Shown here in pieces: positions 43,656 through 56,531 of a DNA stretch of 64,000 bases (its first letter is position 1; each line of letters opens with the position of its first letter). Source of the stretch: Coccinella septempunctata (taxonomy: Eukaryota > Arthropoda > Insecta > Coleoptera > Coccinellidae); assembly GCF_907165205.1 (NCBI RefSeq), contig NC_058195.1, forward strand, positions 18,476,001 through 18,540,000, read 5' to 3'. The notes under the pieces were generated by a model. The model saw only the letters and a program-made list of their open reading frames with translations, ran no database searches and was not told the origin of the DNA. The position numbers and the translations under genes are program-made.

Positions 43656-44977
43656 TGGGGAAGATTATAGAGTAGAAAGATGGGAAACGAAGGGACTAAA
43701 GTGATGTGAGCGCCATCCCGTGTATCAAATGTGTTACTAAGACCCTAAGACTGGTTAAAATATTAATTTGAGGGACAATTTTCAGAAACATAAAATTTTG
43801 TGAGATTTCAGATGGCCTTTTTGATCAAGGAGGTTTCAAATGTTTTGATTGATGTACCGTTCTCTGTGCATCTTGCTCCTTCTAGTTGCTGGTTATTGAA
43901 TTTTTCACCTAATTTTTTGGTGGAAACCTCAAAAATTCATTCGAGAATTATTGCGAAAATGGATTTTCCGAAATTGAGTTTTTTTACTTTTCAATATAAA
44001 GAACATGAAAATCAATTATTAGTTGATTTTTATTGTCGGTGCTCCGAAGTAGACTAAATTTTCAAGGCGAAAAGACCATGGCTTCAGCAATTACTACTGA
44101 CTACGACGTGCAGTGAACATTTTACTGCAAGTCATTTGAGAACTGTTCATCCACATAAATTGTTATATGTAGGAAGCATCCCTTGCATGAAGGGCCCATA
44201 TGGGGTAAATTATGACCTTTATTGATTTCGATTTGGGGAACGAATGACTATCAAATTTTCGTTTGGAAAGTCAAAGTTTTATGAAACCAGCTGTGAGTGT
44301 TTTGTTCATTCATTAATCAATTTGTTTATTGTGTCATAAAGAGACCATATCATAAAGAAATACGGGCTAACATACAGGTGTTGAACACCCCTGTTAGGTT
44401 TTTTCATTTGTTGTTCTGAAAATTCTGGAACTAATAAATAAAGAAATTCTTGAAATGAGAGTGTGATGATGGTATATTGAATATTTGTTCATACATATTA
44501 ATTTCTGAAATTGTACAAATTCAACTGCGTTTATTAATTCAAAATAACGTATATATTGCACAGAAATAACACCTTTGACATATATAGCAGATCACCAGAT
44601 GAGTTTTGTGACCTAGTCAAAACTCATTTGTTGTCCATAATTTTGAATTTGTGTGATTCTTTTATGACTTGCAAATAATAATGTAGCAAATACGACAGCT
44701 TATTTCATTGATATCAATTGATCCAAAAAATGTTCAGATGAAAACTAACATCCTGGTCACAAAACAAAACCATACTTTTGTTTTCCAGCTCAAGATGTTT
44801 GTTTTCTGAACTCAACAAAGTCGATATTAAAATTCAATACAAGGAATAGAATTCGAATTTCGTACCCCTCAATTATAAAACAGAAAACTGTCACTGTTCA
44901 AAATGTTGTTGGTATTTAGTATAAGAGTTATAAGGGCGTTTCCTAATCCTATCTTTCGAGTCTATACTGTTTGATTA
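43656..44977 (+). mobile_element. P-element-like transposon, copy 2 (opposite orientation)
   Basis: The left end AAGATTATAGAGTAGAAAG and the right end (reverse complement AACAGTATAGACTCGAAAG) are degraded versions of the copy-1 ends. The body matches copy 1 reversed, including the THAP piece. I see no 8-bp duplication. A Tc1-like element abuts its right end. Confidence 0.65.
44044..44200 (+). pseudogene. THAP-domain fragment in P-like copy 2
   Basis: CSEHFTASHLRTVHPHKLLY continues VGSIPCMKGPYG. It is better preserved than copy 1, with C-x2-H-F intact. Earlier THAP residues are lost to frame changes. Confidence 0.55.
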
Positions 44978-44979
44978 TA

Positions 44980-46146
44980 CACTCACCGGCAAATTTAAAG
45001 GAACGGAGATGAATGGTATTATTTTTCCTCATAATTTTTTTTGCGGCACATTTGAAAAGAATCATTCAACAGGAAAATTCAACGGATGGTTTAGTTGATT
45101 TCAATTTGTTTTGCAAAGCTTCATCCGCTTTTGGACACAAAATCACAAGGAACATTTTTTTCAATAACGTGTGTTTCCTCCACGAGCCCTTACAACTGCA
45201 ACCATTCGTCTTACCAAACTTCTGATGACGTTGTCAATCATTTCTTGAGGCAAATTCTCCCATATTTCCATCAAAGTAGTACTTGGTTCTTCCAAGTTTC
45301 GAACAGCAGGAATTCTTGACCAAAGTCGTCTGCCTAGCAGGGTCAGACAATTGGATTCATGTCTGGCCAATTCATTGTCGATATGTGAACCTGATTTAAA
45401 TATTCAGATACACAACGAGCTGCATGCGGGCGAGCATTGTCTTGCCGATAAATGGGGCAAAAGGTATCACATGATCTTGCAGAATATCCCTTATGTACCT
45501 TTCTGCCGTTGAAGCGCTTCCATCAATAACCACCAGCTCTGTGCGTGCCCCTAAACATATGCCACCCCACACCATAATTAAGCCTCCACCGAAAGGACAG
45601 TAGGAGTAAAATTAAATTGTTCGTTTTGTTCTCCTGGAAGACGATGCAATCTTTCCCTCACATCTATCGAATTTATACAGAAATGGCTCTCATCTTTTTT
45701 GAGCTATATGCCTTCAAACCAACTTTTTTGAGTCTTCTCCTCACTGTACGCTCACTTATGTTGGCATCATAATTGTAAGATCGATCATTGCTACTGCCCT
45801 AGTGATTTCAATGGGTGCTAAATCACTCATTATTTACAGTTTCTCAATCAAAGTGATGATAGTAAACAAAAAACAACTAAACTCAAACAATTACTCACGA
45901 AAAAACTAGGAAATTCTACTTGGAGAAAATACGCGTTTCAAATGTAATGTATCAATCGACAGATATTTTCGCTTTGATTTGGCTTTGACGTTGACTAACT
46001 TGATAAAAGTGTGCAAAATGAATGAATGAATGAATGAATGAAGAATGGCACAGCTTCTAGACCTAGACAGCACAAATCCAAATAAAGCAAAAATACCTTT
46101 CATTTACGGAAGTATAATTCCGTTGCTTTAAATTTGCCGGTGTGTG
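44980..46146 (-). mobile_element. Tc1-like transposon, decayed
   Basis: 1167 bp. The ends CACTCACCGGCAAATTTAAA and CACACACCGGCAAATTTAAA are inverted and flanked by TA at 44978-44979 and 46147-46148. Transposase remnants lie on the minus strand. An AATG microsatellite of about seven units is at 46018-46045. Confidence 0.85.
45161..45480 (-). pseudogene. Tc1-like transposase, C-terminal half
   Basis: Minus strand, in order: DNARPHAARCVSEYLNQ (second catalytic aspartate region), then the MNWPDMNP region, then LLGRRLWSRI and WENLPQEMIDNVIRSLVRR, ending RARGGNTRY. These are hallmarks of Tc1 transposases, which cut and paste at TA. Frameshifts and stops break it. Confidence 0.8.
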
Positions 46147-46148
46147 TA

Positions 46149-48554
46149 GGTACATAGATGCGAAGATTATAGAGTTAACCCTATAAGATTATAGAGTTAA
46201 CTTTATAATCTATGCATAGATGAATGTTCTAGTGTCAACCAAAACAGCGCCATCCAGTTACCCGCTTTTGAGCCTATTCCATTTAGTCAAACAACTTAGT
46301 GTAATGATCTTCATGATTATAGGTAAATCGATAGGATGGCAGTCAAGATGTTATCCGCGAATCCAAGAGACCATTATTGAACCTTCGTAGATTAATTCAG
46401 AAGCCACTAGATTTGGGTAGTTTGAATCGGGTTTTCGAGATACCGACAGTTTTCGGTCTTCAAGCTGCCGAAGTCAGATTGTTTATATTCCCTTATTCTC
46501 CATCATCCGTGAATGAACCGATTTGCGAATCCTTGCAAACAATGGGTTTTCATTGTTCCCTTTGTAGATATTACCTTTTATTGATTGTAGTATATGATAA
46601 AGTGTGGCTTAGCTATCCGACGTAGAGCAAACGATGCGTTTCGGTGACAAATCCGAAGATTGATTCAAATACCAGAGCAAAGTTCTGTACTTGATATCTT
46701 GAATTGAGGAAAATGAAATCTGAGGCTCATTTGTTTCTTTGAGATTATTAAATAATGAACACCGAAGCTTATTCCTTCTAATACTCTTTTAGTAGAATTA
46801 TACGTTGTTTCATTTTTTCACAATCATTCTCGTAACTTCCACTCCACTTTACCGTTGATATTTTTCAATTCTTTACTACCAGGTTGAGAGATTTATCTTT
46901 CTTTAAAATTAATCAATATCGTGGCTGACAAAAGTACTCTCACTCTATGATTCCAATCAATGTAACCACCAGGCTCAGTGATCACGTCAAACTGACGTCA
47001 ACCTGTATGTCGCTATCTGACATCGATTGTTAAAACATCTTTGATAGCGAATTCCATTGGTAAAACAGTTGTTGCACTACATTAGAAAATTTTGAAAATA
47101 TTGCACTGATTTTCTTAGATACACTCAACACCCACCATTTAATTAATAGAATTTGCTATAATGGCGAATTTAATTGATGAAATCAGCATTAGCATATTCA
47201 AAATATTCACTGAGTTCTACCAATGAAATTCGCTTTGAATTTCTCAATATTTCTCAAGAAGGCCAGAAGAGTATCCAATTTTCACGTTCGTTTTGCGAAA
47301 GAGGAACTGCTTTAGGGTACATTTTCGTTGAACACAGTCATACTTTCATTCTGGCTGAAGATAGCACGGCTTCAGAGTAGATGGTCAAACATTTTTTCAA
47401 ACACAGGCATGTAGTTTGTGAACTCAAATCCTGTTTATTTCATCTAAGATTTACCCGAATATATACCTATCCACCTTATAAAGAAGTAATCAGGAACAAG
47501 CTGATAATGTTGTTGACTGTCGGACACCCTTCATGTCGATAACAAATTTTCCTCTTCATCTGGTTTATACTAACATGTCTGCGCTTGCCATATCATGTAG
47601 TGACGTGGATCGGAAAATGAACTCGTATGATGACAGAATGAGAACAACAAGTTCAGGGGACGATGCTGTTTACCCATGTCATTATAAAACGCGCTGGACA
47701 GTTCCAGAGAACTTCATTTTGCCCAATTCATCGTGAATAATCTGTTTGGGTTGGTGCGTTCAGCAACCAGAAAGTTGGGGCGATCGATGGTGAGACGTTG
47801 TTCCGTTTATGTGCCCTTTTAAATGAGACACAGGGCAGATTTGATTCGTGGAAACTCGAAAAATGGAGAAATTATGCTTTTTTGAAGTGCGTGACTTGAT
47901 GATATTTACCAAACAGTGGTGCATCACATGAACAGCTTTTGAGCAGATTTCAGGTTGATTCACTAAAGTAACGAAGAACATATTTTGGACTATGGAGAGT
48001 AGAGAGAACTTTCGCCGGTCGCACACTAAAAATGTGTCTCCAAAAACGGGTAAAATAGGAGTCGCTGGGATCGCTAGGTTGATCGATAAGGGCTGGGGAT
48101 TTAAAAGAAAATTTGAAATTAACAGCCTTCATTTTATTTAAGGTCATATTTCATCGTAGTTTTTCCGAGGATTTTTCGAATACGTTTTTTCAAATCTATT
48201 ATAAACATAAATTTTCAGAATGACATGCAATATTATACAATTCACATTATAAAGGGGACTAAGTATTCCACTTTATTCATTCATAATAAATGACGACATC
48301 AATAAAATTCAAGAAAATTCACTGATACAAAAAAAGATACTAAGATATGTTTATTGAAAACAGGATTTGTTAGTTGGTTTAATGCAATCTTCAAAATTAT
48401 ATACATTCGCAGTGAGGAGTAGAACATATCAAGACAACAAAAGGTAGCAATCTCAGATTTATCGCTTATTAGAGTACCGTTATAAACCATATATTATGGT
48501 ATGCTAACAAACTTTTTCAAAAATATCCACTTCTGAACCATGTAGTTTTATTGA
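46149..48554. other. No recognisable gene
   Basis: Begins with two degenerate GATTATAGAGTTAAC repeats at 46165-46205, reminiscent of the P-like ends. Frames of up to 88 codons have no recognised family. Confidence 0.4.
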
Positions 48555-48773
48555 TTAGATATTCTTATTAAGAAGAGTCCACTTCTCACGAGGGATGACA
48601 ATTTCGATTTCGTTTATAACGAATCCATCATCTTTTTTGATATCTTCATTGCAAAGGTGCTCTTGATACACAAATTGATTCCAAGTCAATTCTTGAGGCA
48701 AGGTTTTTTTCCAATTTTCTTTCAAAAATGCGCTCTGAAATTTTATCTCTTCTCCTTTTCTTTCGGATGCCAA
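48555..48773 (-). other. Coding-like frame, possible MATH/TRAF-domain fragment
   Basis: The minus-strand peptide includes QSAFLKENWKKTLPQELTWN, QFVYQEHLCNEDIKKDDGFV and a stop after REKWTLLNKNI. A W..F...E.L......DDGF.I...I pattern is reminiscent of the end of a MATH domain. The frame opens at a non-ATG codon and I cannot place a splice acceptor. It could be a last exon, a processed fragment, or chance. Confidence 0.25.
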
Positions 48774-48779
48774 ACCATT

Positions 48780-51173
48780 CTTACACTAGCGCACGCTTCA
48801 ACATTTCACCATTGTCATATGTTGTTTCTCTCCTCAAAAATCGAAAGTAATAATATCCTAATCATCTGTCACCAGGAAGGCAGTTCACTCAGCCAACTTC
48901 AACTAGTTTAAATCAAAATTTAGACCTCCCGTGATCGCCAGCGCGACTATTGGCAAAAACATGAACTACCTATTGGTACATATTTTTGGGGACAAATAAT
49001 CTATGGTCTCAAAGCAGCGATCATACTCTATCGAGAGTAGAGAGTCCCCCTACCGGAAGTAGTTTGACTGACGGTGCGAAAGCCCTTGGAAAGACAAAAA
49101 CGGGAAAGGAGAGACAACCCCGACCTGTTTGAGTTCTCATCTCACCCTAGTATGAGTACTTTAACTGACGATTCGAAAACCGTTGGAAATACAAAAACGG
49201 AGCGGAGAACCGTATCCTACCATTGTGTCTATTCTTATACTACTCTCAACCTGTAACTTTTGGGGCAGAATTTTCCCCATTTTCCGATAAGTGGAAGTCT
49301 TGATTCTGGATGGCGGAAGAATCGGGAACATCCGGGATGCATTCGAGATCGGATCTCCGTTTCTTTCCGTTCAATTCACTTTGTGAAATAACCACTTCTC
49401 ACTGCTATATCTACATAATACCGAGAGATTCTTTTTTCTGCGGTTAGGAGACTGGTTGTTATTTCCATCTATTGTACCATGTGCTTTCGTTTGACTGATA
49501 CTTGTTTATATTCCTGTGAATCGGTGGAATTTATGATTATGCACTAGTGACTATTGTGTTTCCTATTTCAAATACGAATAAATTTTTGAACACGGATTTT
49601 GACCTTCAATAGTTATCGCTAACACCCTAGATAAGAGGGAATCCGGTATTCGACTAGAAGCCACCGGTAAGTTTGCTATTTCCCCTATGGAGAATAGCTG
49701 GCGCTCGAGAACTATGAAGAAAGCCCGTTACAACATGGAATATGTCCAATATCGTCTAATTAATAGTCGATTTAAAAAATATCACCGTTACTATTAAAAG
49801 AAGCAGATCCAATTCCGGATAGTATTTCCTGAAGTATCAGGAAGTAGGTACTTATAAAAAAGCAAAGAATATACTTATTCTTTGCTTTTTTGCAAGTAGG
49901 TACTTCGGAATTTTTGCAGCGGCAACAAGTAGGAGTTGTTAACGTCGTTTCAATATTCAATAATTTAATATTTTCATACCATGAAAATATTAGAGGGTTA
50001 CATATATATTTCTTCGTATTCAATTCCAGAAGTTCAATATTGGAATTATACCTGCCATTCTACGCTACTCTAGGACCGTTGATGACAGGTTATAAAACAG
50101 GTTATAAAAAAAGAAATGTAAAAAATGGATGTATATACATACATCCATCATCTTATTCACCTGCACTTGACGTTTTACTTCTTGATTTCCCATTCTTCGT
50201 CGTTTTCAATTCAGAGATGACAAGACGTGAAAATCGTTCTCTTTTTCGCTCAACCCACCGACACCGTTGGGAACACCGAATTCGGTTGGGGAAACCCCGT
50301 CAGGAATAACATGGCTTCGTATCCGTTTTTTGAGTAGATGGTCGTGATGGTGCGATGCGTAGACTTTTTTCGATTAACTTCTCGATTTCGACATCTTAAT
50401 GTTGTACGTCGAAAATTTCAGACATCTGTTCTTGACTTCAAGGCATAACTTTCATCTAAATACGTTTTTTATAGTAGAGACATCAGTTGAGCGTGTACGT
50501 CAGTAAATCCTGAACACAAATGTCAACTATTTCTGAGCCTTCGACATTTAACAAATTTCACTTCAATTCAGACTTGAATCAAAAATGGAAAAGAATGATC
50601 TCTCTAGGCAACGATTTTGCCCTCTGAACCTTTCAAAGCCTCACTGGTCTGCCTATAGCTCTTGCTAAGTTTGAGGGGAGATAGCCTGTATAGTTTAATT
50701 CATTCCCGTTGGAAGTTTTCACAAAGTTTTCTTCCGCAACATTGCTTTCATCTCTAATGAACTCAGGCAAACAGTTTGACCATAAATTATACTTACTGAT
50801 GAAGCCCTCATCATGAATTCAGTTTCTCTGCATCTATTATCCGACCCGTATTCAACAGTTTATTATTTGTTCTCAGCAAAATCTCTTTCTATACTACTCT
50901 GCTCCTATATACCTATATTAGTTATTGTATATTCAACAAACAATGACCGAATGATATGCATTATTCTAGGATGGATGTTCATCTATGTTATCGGAACAAA
51001 AAGCTTTTCAAACTAAGGAATGATTTCCCCCCTAAGCTTATATCTATGCCATGGTGAAGTTGGCTCACGATAGCGAATAATGTTTTATACACAACGGAAA
51101 ATTCTAGGGTTCGAGTTACACCTCAAAATGAAAGGTATTTCCAACAGAAGATTAGGTACTCCATTCGTAAATG
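48780..51173. other. No recognisable gene
   Basis: Contains the small hairpin described separately and a weak duplication (TTGGAAAGACAAAAACGG at 49086 and TTGGAAATACAAAAACGG at 49183). Nothing else is supported. Confidence 0.4.
49857..49893. repeat. Perfect short hairpin between direct repeats
   Basis: AAAAAAGCAAAGAATA, four bases, then its exact reverse complement. AAGTAGGTACTT flanks it on both sides (49843-49854 and 49894-49905). Confidence 0.7.
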
Positions 51174-51500
51174 TATACAGGGTGATTCCGGATTCCGTCA
51201 GATAGGTGGAGGAACATTGAAATATTGAGAAAAAATGTTTTTGATCACTTTCTATTATTCATTTTGATACGAACCATATGATGTTATATATTTGAAATCA
51301 GTAAAAATTAAGTTTTCAAAAAATTGCACAGAAATTTAGTGTTCCGATTTAAAAAACATCACTTTGGGTCATAGCTTCGTAATTAAACATCTTGCTAAGA
51401 AGGCGTTCACGCCACTGGATTCTACGTAAAAAAGTGCCAGCATAATGTTTCAATTTCAGAGCTCTATCATCAGTATTAGCGGAGGACTCGAAAACATAAA
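51174..51500. repeat. Single end of a CAGGGTG-type element
   Basis: TATACAGGGTGATTCCGGAT resembles the ends of the other CAGGGTG elements in this window. No matching inverted end was found nearby. The right boundary is arbitrary. Confidence 0.35.
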
Positions 51501-52610
51501 AGAAAGTGGCCAAAAATGACTACTACTTTTGTTAGCTCCTCAGAAAAAGAGAACGAGAATGGTTATCAGATTTCGTCTATCATCTCTGGTTTAAAAGCTG
51601 TAGTGCACATCGAAATCATATACTCCATCACTAACCACCCCCACCCCACCAAAAAAAAAAACATCCGCTCCGATGATAATACACAAATTTCTTCTTCCCA
51701 TGAATAATCTTGAATAAGTGAGTAAAAAAAAAAAATTCGAAATGAGGAATATTAGAAATTGAAGATGAAATACCAAAAAGCGGATGGTAAGCTGAGCCTA
51801 TATGCCGCCCCTCAGACATTGGCGCCTGAAACGTTCGCTTCACTGTTTCACCCCTAACGCCGGCCCTGGACGTTAGATCTCCTAATCATGGATTCGTTTA
51901 ATCGAGTTTTTTTCTTAAAATATCGAACAGCGTGTATTCTGAAAAAACTTTACATCGTCTTCACCACCTCTACTTTCACACTTGACTACCCAAAAAACAT
52001 ATGCATTTTTGTAATAAATCGGAATACGAGAATAATTCGAATTAATTTGGGATTATTTTGACGACGTATCGTGCGGACCTACAATATTGCATACAGTCAC
52101 AGGCGCTAGGTAGGCAATTTTATAATGTGATACTTTGAGGCACTTGAGACAGAAATGTATTAAGTTCACGAGGAGTTTTCATGTTACTCAGTCTGCAGTT
52201 GAAGAGAAATCCGGCCGAAGATAGGACGATGAGTTGTTCGTAACAGCAGAGTCTGTGTCTTGCTACTTATCTCAGATAAGTTTATTAGTGTAGAGACGGT
52301 GGGAGAAAATCGGTTCTCAGAATTCGAAATAGCTGAGAAATCTTGTAGAAGCCGAGCTTGGGAACGCTGATTTTACAACCCAGCAAGAATGATCCTCCAA
52401 TGATTTATGGTTTGGATTGTTTTGGCACCACCCATAGCAGAAAAAGATCGAGGAGAAAAAGTACCTCGGAAAAGCTCCGAGTCAGTCGGTCCGAGGAAAG
52501 TGTTCAATAATACCGCTTCGAGTTGGTCCGGAAAAAGTGATCTGAAATAATACCCCTTCGAGTCGGTACGAAAAGGCAAAGAATATATGAAGTAAAGTAT
52601 CTTGTAGAGT
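51501..52610. other. No recognisable gene
   Basis: Poly-A tracts near 51650 and 51725, otherwise unassigned. Confidence 0.4.
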
Positions 52611-52613
52611 CAC

Positions 52614-52902
52614 AGCGGGTTTCATAAAACTTGGATTGTCCGATCAACGATTTGACAGTCACTCGATTTCTGAAACAAAAACACTGAAACCTTTTCATTT
52701 TTGCATATATTGAGGAAGTAGCAATTGAGAATAATTGAATGGACATATAAACATCATGATTTGATGCGAGAATGATATTCTGAATTATCACAATTATTAT
52801 TATTATTATTATTATTCACAATTGAATTATCGATTGAAAACAAATTGACGTCTAATCGTCAATCAAGTGTTGTTTCCCCGATCAAGTTTTATGAAACCGG
52901 GG
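52614..52902. mobile_element. MITE, GTTTCATA family, copy 2
   Basis: Inverted ends GGGTTTCATAAAACTTGG and CCGGTTTCATAAAACTTG. The body is about 80% like 5509-5763, with an extra ATT microsatellite at 52794-52816. Confidence 0.7.
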
Positions 52903-53002
52903 GTCAGTCTTTTAGTAAATCAAGTATATATACTTGAATAAAGAGGTTTTCATGAAGAAAACGATAAGTGATAGTATAGAAAAACTCGATCGACTCATAC
53001 AC

Positions 53003-54626
53003 ATTGGGTGTCCGTGAAGTTAGCACCCACTTTTTCGAAAATGAAAAAAATTTTGTTTGCATTCGTTAGTAACTATTTGTAACACAAAAATTTTCGTTTT
53101 TAACTCAAAGCTAGTGCTAGAAAAACTGCTGGTGCTAACTTACCGGGCACTGAAAAATAAATAAAATGCAGTTGTAGAGTCCATCGTTAGTAACTATTTG
53201 AACCACAAAAATTGTTGCTCGTAGCCTTACATATAATGGGATAATTCCATTCCGAAAATGCGGAGGTAACACCTTCAATTTCAAAAATTCCATATTCCTG
53301 TTTTTTTTCCAATAGAATTTCGTTAGTAACTATTTGCGGGACAACATTTTTTTCTATCCAATCACTAATGGAAAAATTGTGTGTAATAGTGAAGAGTGTG
53401 AGTAAGAACCAATATGTTGGAATATTCTAGATTTCGCTTTCGATAGTACCCTGTTACTTTATGTTAGACACACAAAATTTTTCATCAGTAACCTATTCTG
53501 AAATTGACAAAATAACACCCCTAAAGTGCAAAATTAGCATATATAAACATTTTGGAAAATTCTGAATTAGTTTATTGCTTCCGTAAAATAAGAACTCCAT
53601 CTGTAACTACATATTTGTGGCAAGAATTTCTGTTTCGTTTCAAATTTTTTTTTTCATGGAAATTTTTGTCTGGGACCCGATGTTTGTGCTCGGAGTATCT
53701 TTCTATTTGTATCGATACATATTCCACATCCAATTTATATTGACTAAAGTACTTCGTTCAATATGGAAAATCCAGTATTTCCGAAATGAATTATATTTTA
53801 TATTCGATTGATCTTTGATTTTGAATAGCACCCTGCGAAATGCTAACTGCTAACAAATAGTTACAAACGAAGTGCAATTTGAAGCAAAAAACAATTGGAG
53901 ATTTTTCAAAAATGTGGGTGCTGACTTCGCATATGGAGGGTGTCATTTTCCCATAATAGGTTAGGTTAAAAAAAAAATTTTGTGTTACAAATAGTTACTA
54001 ACGATGGCCTTTCCAACTGTACTATTTATTCGCGAAAAATCGAACAGTGGGTGCTCGTGAAGTTAGCGGAATGCGGTGTTTTTCTAGCACTAGATTTGAG
54101 GTACAAACGAAAATTTTTGTGTTACAAATAGTTACTAACGAGTTATGAACGAATGCAGAAAAGTTATCTTCATTTTCGAAAATGTGGGTGCTAACTTCGC
54201 ATTTTGGGGGTGTCATTTTTCCATCATAGGTTAGGTTACAAACGAAAATTTTTGTGTTACAAATAGTTACTAACGAGTTTCGAACGAATGCAAAAAAATT
54301 ATCTTCATTTTCGAAAATGTGGGTGCTAACTTCGCATTTTTAGGGTGTCATTTTCCCATTATAGGTTAGGTTACAAACAAAAATGTTTGTGTTACAAATA
54401 GTTACTAACGATGAACTTTCCAACTGTAATTTATTTTTTGCGAAAAATCGAACAGTGGGTGCCCGTGAAGTTAGCACCCAGCGGAATCCGGTGTTTTTCT
54501 ACTAGTACCTTTGAGGTACAAACGAAAACTTTGGTGTTACAAATAGTTATTAACGAGTTACTAACGAATGCAGATAAAAAAAAATTTCATTTTCGAAAAA
54601 GTGGGTGCTAACTAACACGGACAGAG
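53003..54626. repeat. Inverted-repeat element containing a ~135-bp tandem array
   Basis: The outer ends are inverted: GTTAGCACCCACTTTTTCG at 53020 and its complement at about 54596. Inside, CAAATAGTTACTAAC recurs at 53988, 54125, 54260, 54395 and (as ATTAAC) 54540, a period of about 135-145 bases. The same word is inverted at about 53065, 53183 and 53323. Each right-hand unit also holds GTGGGTGCTAACTTCGCA and GGTTAGGTTA. No coding capacity. Confidence 0.75.
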
Positions 54627-55300
54627 TTGTGAATAAAGAAAAGTCCAGTCCTTTGTGTTCTAAGTAAAAACGGTTTATAGGGAAACAGGTAGCTAGGAAA
54701 AATAAGAAACGGAAGTAAAATTGATGTCAGTTTCAGGCGGAATTATTGAAGGAGTGGAGTTCGTTTTTTTTTTGATTTGTGGTCTAAAGCAAGTAAAAAT
54801 CCATTCTAGGAGTTTTATGAATTTGACGGTCTTAAGTAGGATAGGATCGGAAAGAATAAGCGTTATTTGTTTGCAACGGAAAAGTGCGCGAAATTCGTTT
54901 GAGTTGAGCAGTGGAAGGAAAAATTCGCCGATTTTGTGCGTCTGTTGCTCAAAAAGTTCTCCGTCAGCATCATCCGGCGAAAGACGATCGCAGAAAAAGG
55001 TACAAGTTCCAAATTTTTTCTTGTTTTTTTTTCTCGCAATTGGGTTTAAGAGGAAAGAGTGATTAAAGTCCAGAGTCCTAAAAGCTCCTTCGAATTAATT
55101 GATTATATTTTAATTGTTGTTGTGCGCTGAGGTGGGAAGAAGAATTAAACCAAAGATTTTGTTGATGGGAAATTTTGTCAATTGTTTGGCCCTTATTGAA
55201 GGTTCAAGTTGGTCGTCATCGACCAGGTGCTTGTTTGTAAAGAAGTTCAAATTCTTTTTTCCATAGATTTACTTGTTTACTTCATATATGGGTTTCATTT
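54627..55300. other. No recognisable gene
   Basis: Frame 54721-55062 (113 codons) is unremarkable and has no recognised family. Confidence 0.4.
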
Positions 55301-56043
55301 AAGGCTGACTAGAGTCACAGACACGGGACTCGGGATTCGTGTCCAGACCCGAGTGAGGTCATTAAATTCAGGACTGATATTCGGTGCCGAATTCAACCAT
55401 GCACTGCACTGGTTCAATTTAATTATTAAGGGGTTACATGGGTTTCGTGGATTCAAAAAATCGATTTTTGTTTTTTGGCTCATTACTTTCTACAACATCC
55501 CAAGAATATTGTCCTAAATTTTCAAGTCGATCCGAATAATAGTTTTAGAGATACAGCCTTTGGAAGGTGTGCGCTCCAAGCTCCTTTTATCGTTACTCAA
55601 AACTTTAAACGCGTTTTTCTCCGAACCGTGTTTTCAAATTCGGTTGTCGAATGGTTCATTTCTGAATCAAAAATTACGTCTTGAAATTCCTCTGTATCAA
55701 TTTACACTAAGCAATTCTCAACTTTCTCACTAGTTTGAATTGCATACTTCGCTACACCTTCCATTTTCAAATTCCAAGATAGTATTTTCTCCTATCTTTT
55801 CAATCTTGATTCTGAAAAAGCCCACACTGTTTTTTGATAAGGAATCACTCCTTGAATTTTGTCGCAACTATTCATCAATAATATTATACGATTCGCGAAC
55901 ATAACCTCAAAACCCTTTTACAATTGTCGGGACTGAACAAGGATACCGAGTAAGGCCAAGAGACTTGTTTGGTAATTGAGTCATTTGAATTCGTCAGTCG
56001 GGACTGCACACAGATCCCGAGTTGGGACTCTAGTCACAGCCTT
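55301..56043. mobile_element. MITE-like element, AAGGCTG(TG)ACTAGAGTC ends
   Basis: AAGGCTGACTAGAGTCACAG at 55301 and, inverted, AAGGCTGTGACTAGAGTCCC at 56043. An inner stretch with CGGGACTCGGGAT against ACTCGGGATCTG extends the inverted match. It contains an AAGGGGTTACATGGGTTTC segment (55428) that looks like a separate repeat. Confidence 0.55.
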
Positions 56044-56531
56044 CATGGAAACCTTCTCCCCAGAAAAATATAGAATATAACATCAAACACCGGTCCTTCG
56101 CGCGACGAGCTGAATCCATATTTTTCCCTCTTCAATTTTTGTGTTTTAACAGCTTAAAGATAATTTTCGTTGTCTAGTGGAAAGCCGCTCTTTCATTGAT
56201 CAAGATACGGGGTGCATTTTTACAACATTTTCTCATTAGCTGCGAAAGTACAAAAATAAAAACTTTAACACACCGGTTCAATAAAATGCTTTGTGTAATT
56301 GTGTACCCCACAGCAACCAATGGTCAGATCATTTTGACAAATCGTAAGAGTACCCTATTTTCAAGAAACTTCAGGTGAGAGTTCATTCTGTGATCATGTG
56401 ATCTGGAGGTTACATGGTCTCCGTGAATTTCCAAAAGACGTCAAAATGTTCACACCCCGAAACCCCCGCTCAAGGCGGAGGACGCGGGCCAAAAGTTCCT
56501 TCCAAATTTTCTTCGGGAATTATTTCACATA
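56044..56531. other. Unassigned, with a dispersed repeat copy at 56300-56362
   Basis: Carries the third copy of the CCCCACAGCAACCAA repeat seen at 36.5 kb. Confidence 0.4.

Noticed and set aside
49857..49893. Rho-independent terminator or microRNA precursor
   Set aside because: Bacterial terminators do not apply here, the stem is pure A/T-rich 16 bp, and no flanking stem of miRNA length exists.
53003..54626. CRISPR-like array (regular repeats with spacers)
   Set aside because: Spacers are themselves repeats, the period is too long, inverted units are mixed in, and the context is eukaryotic.
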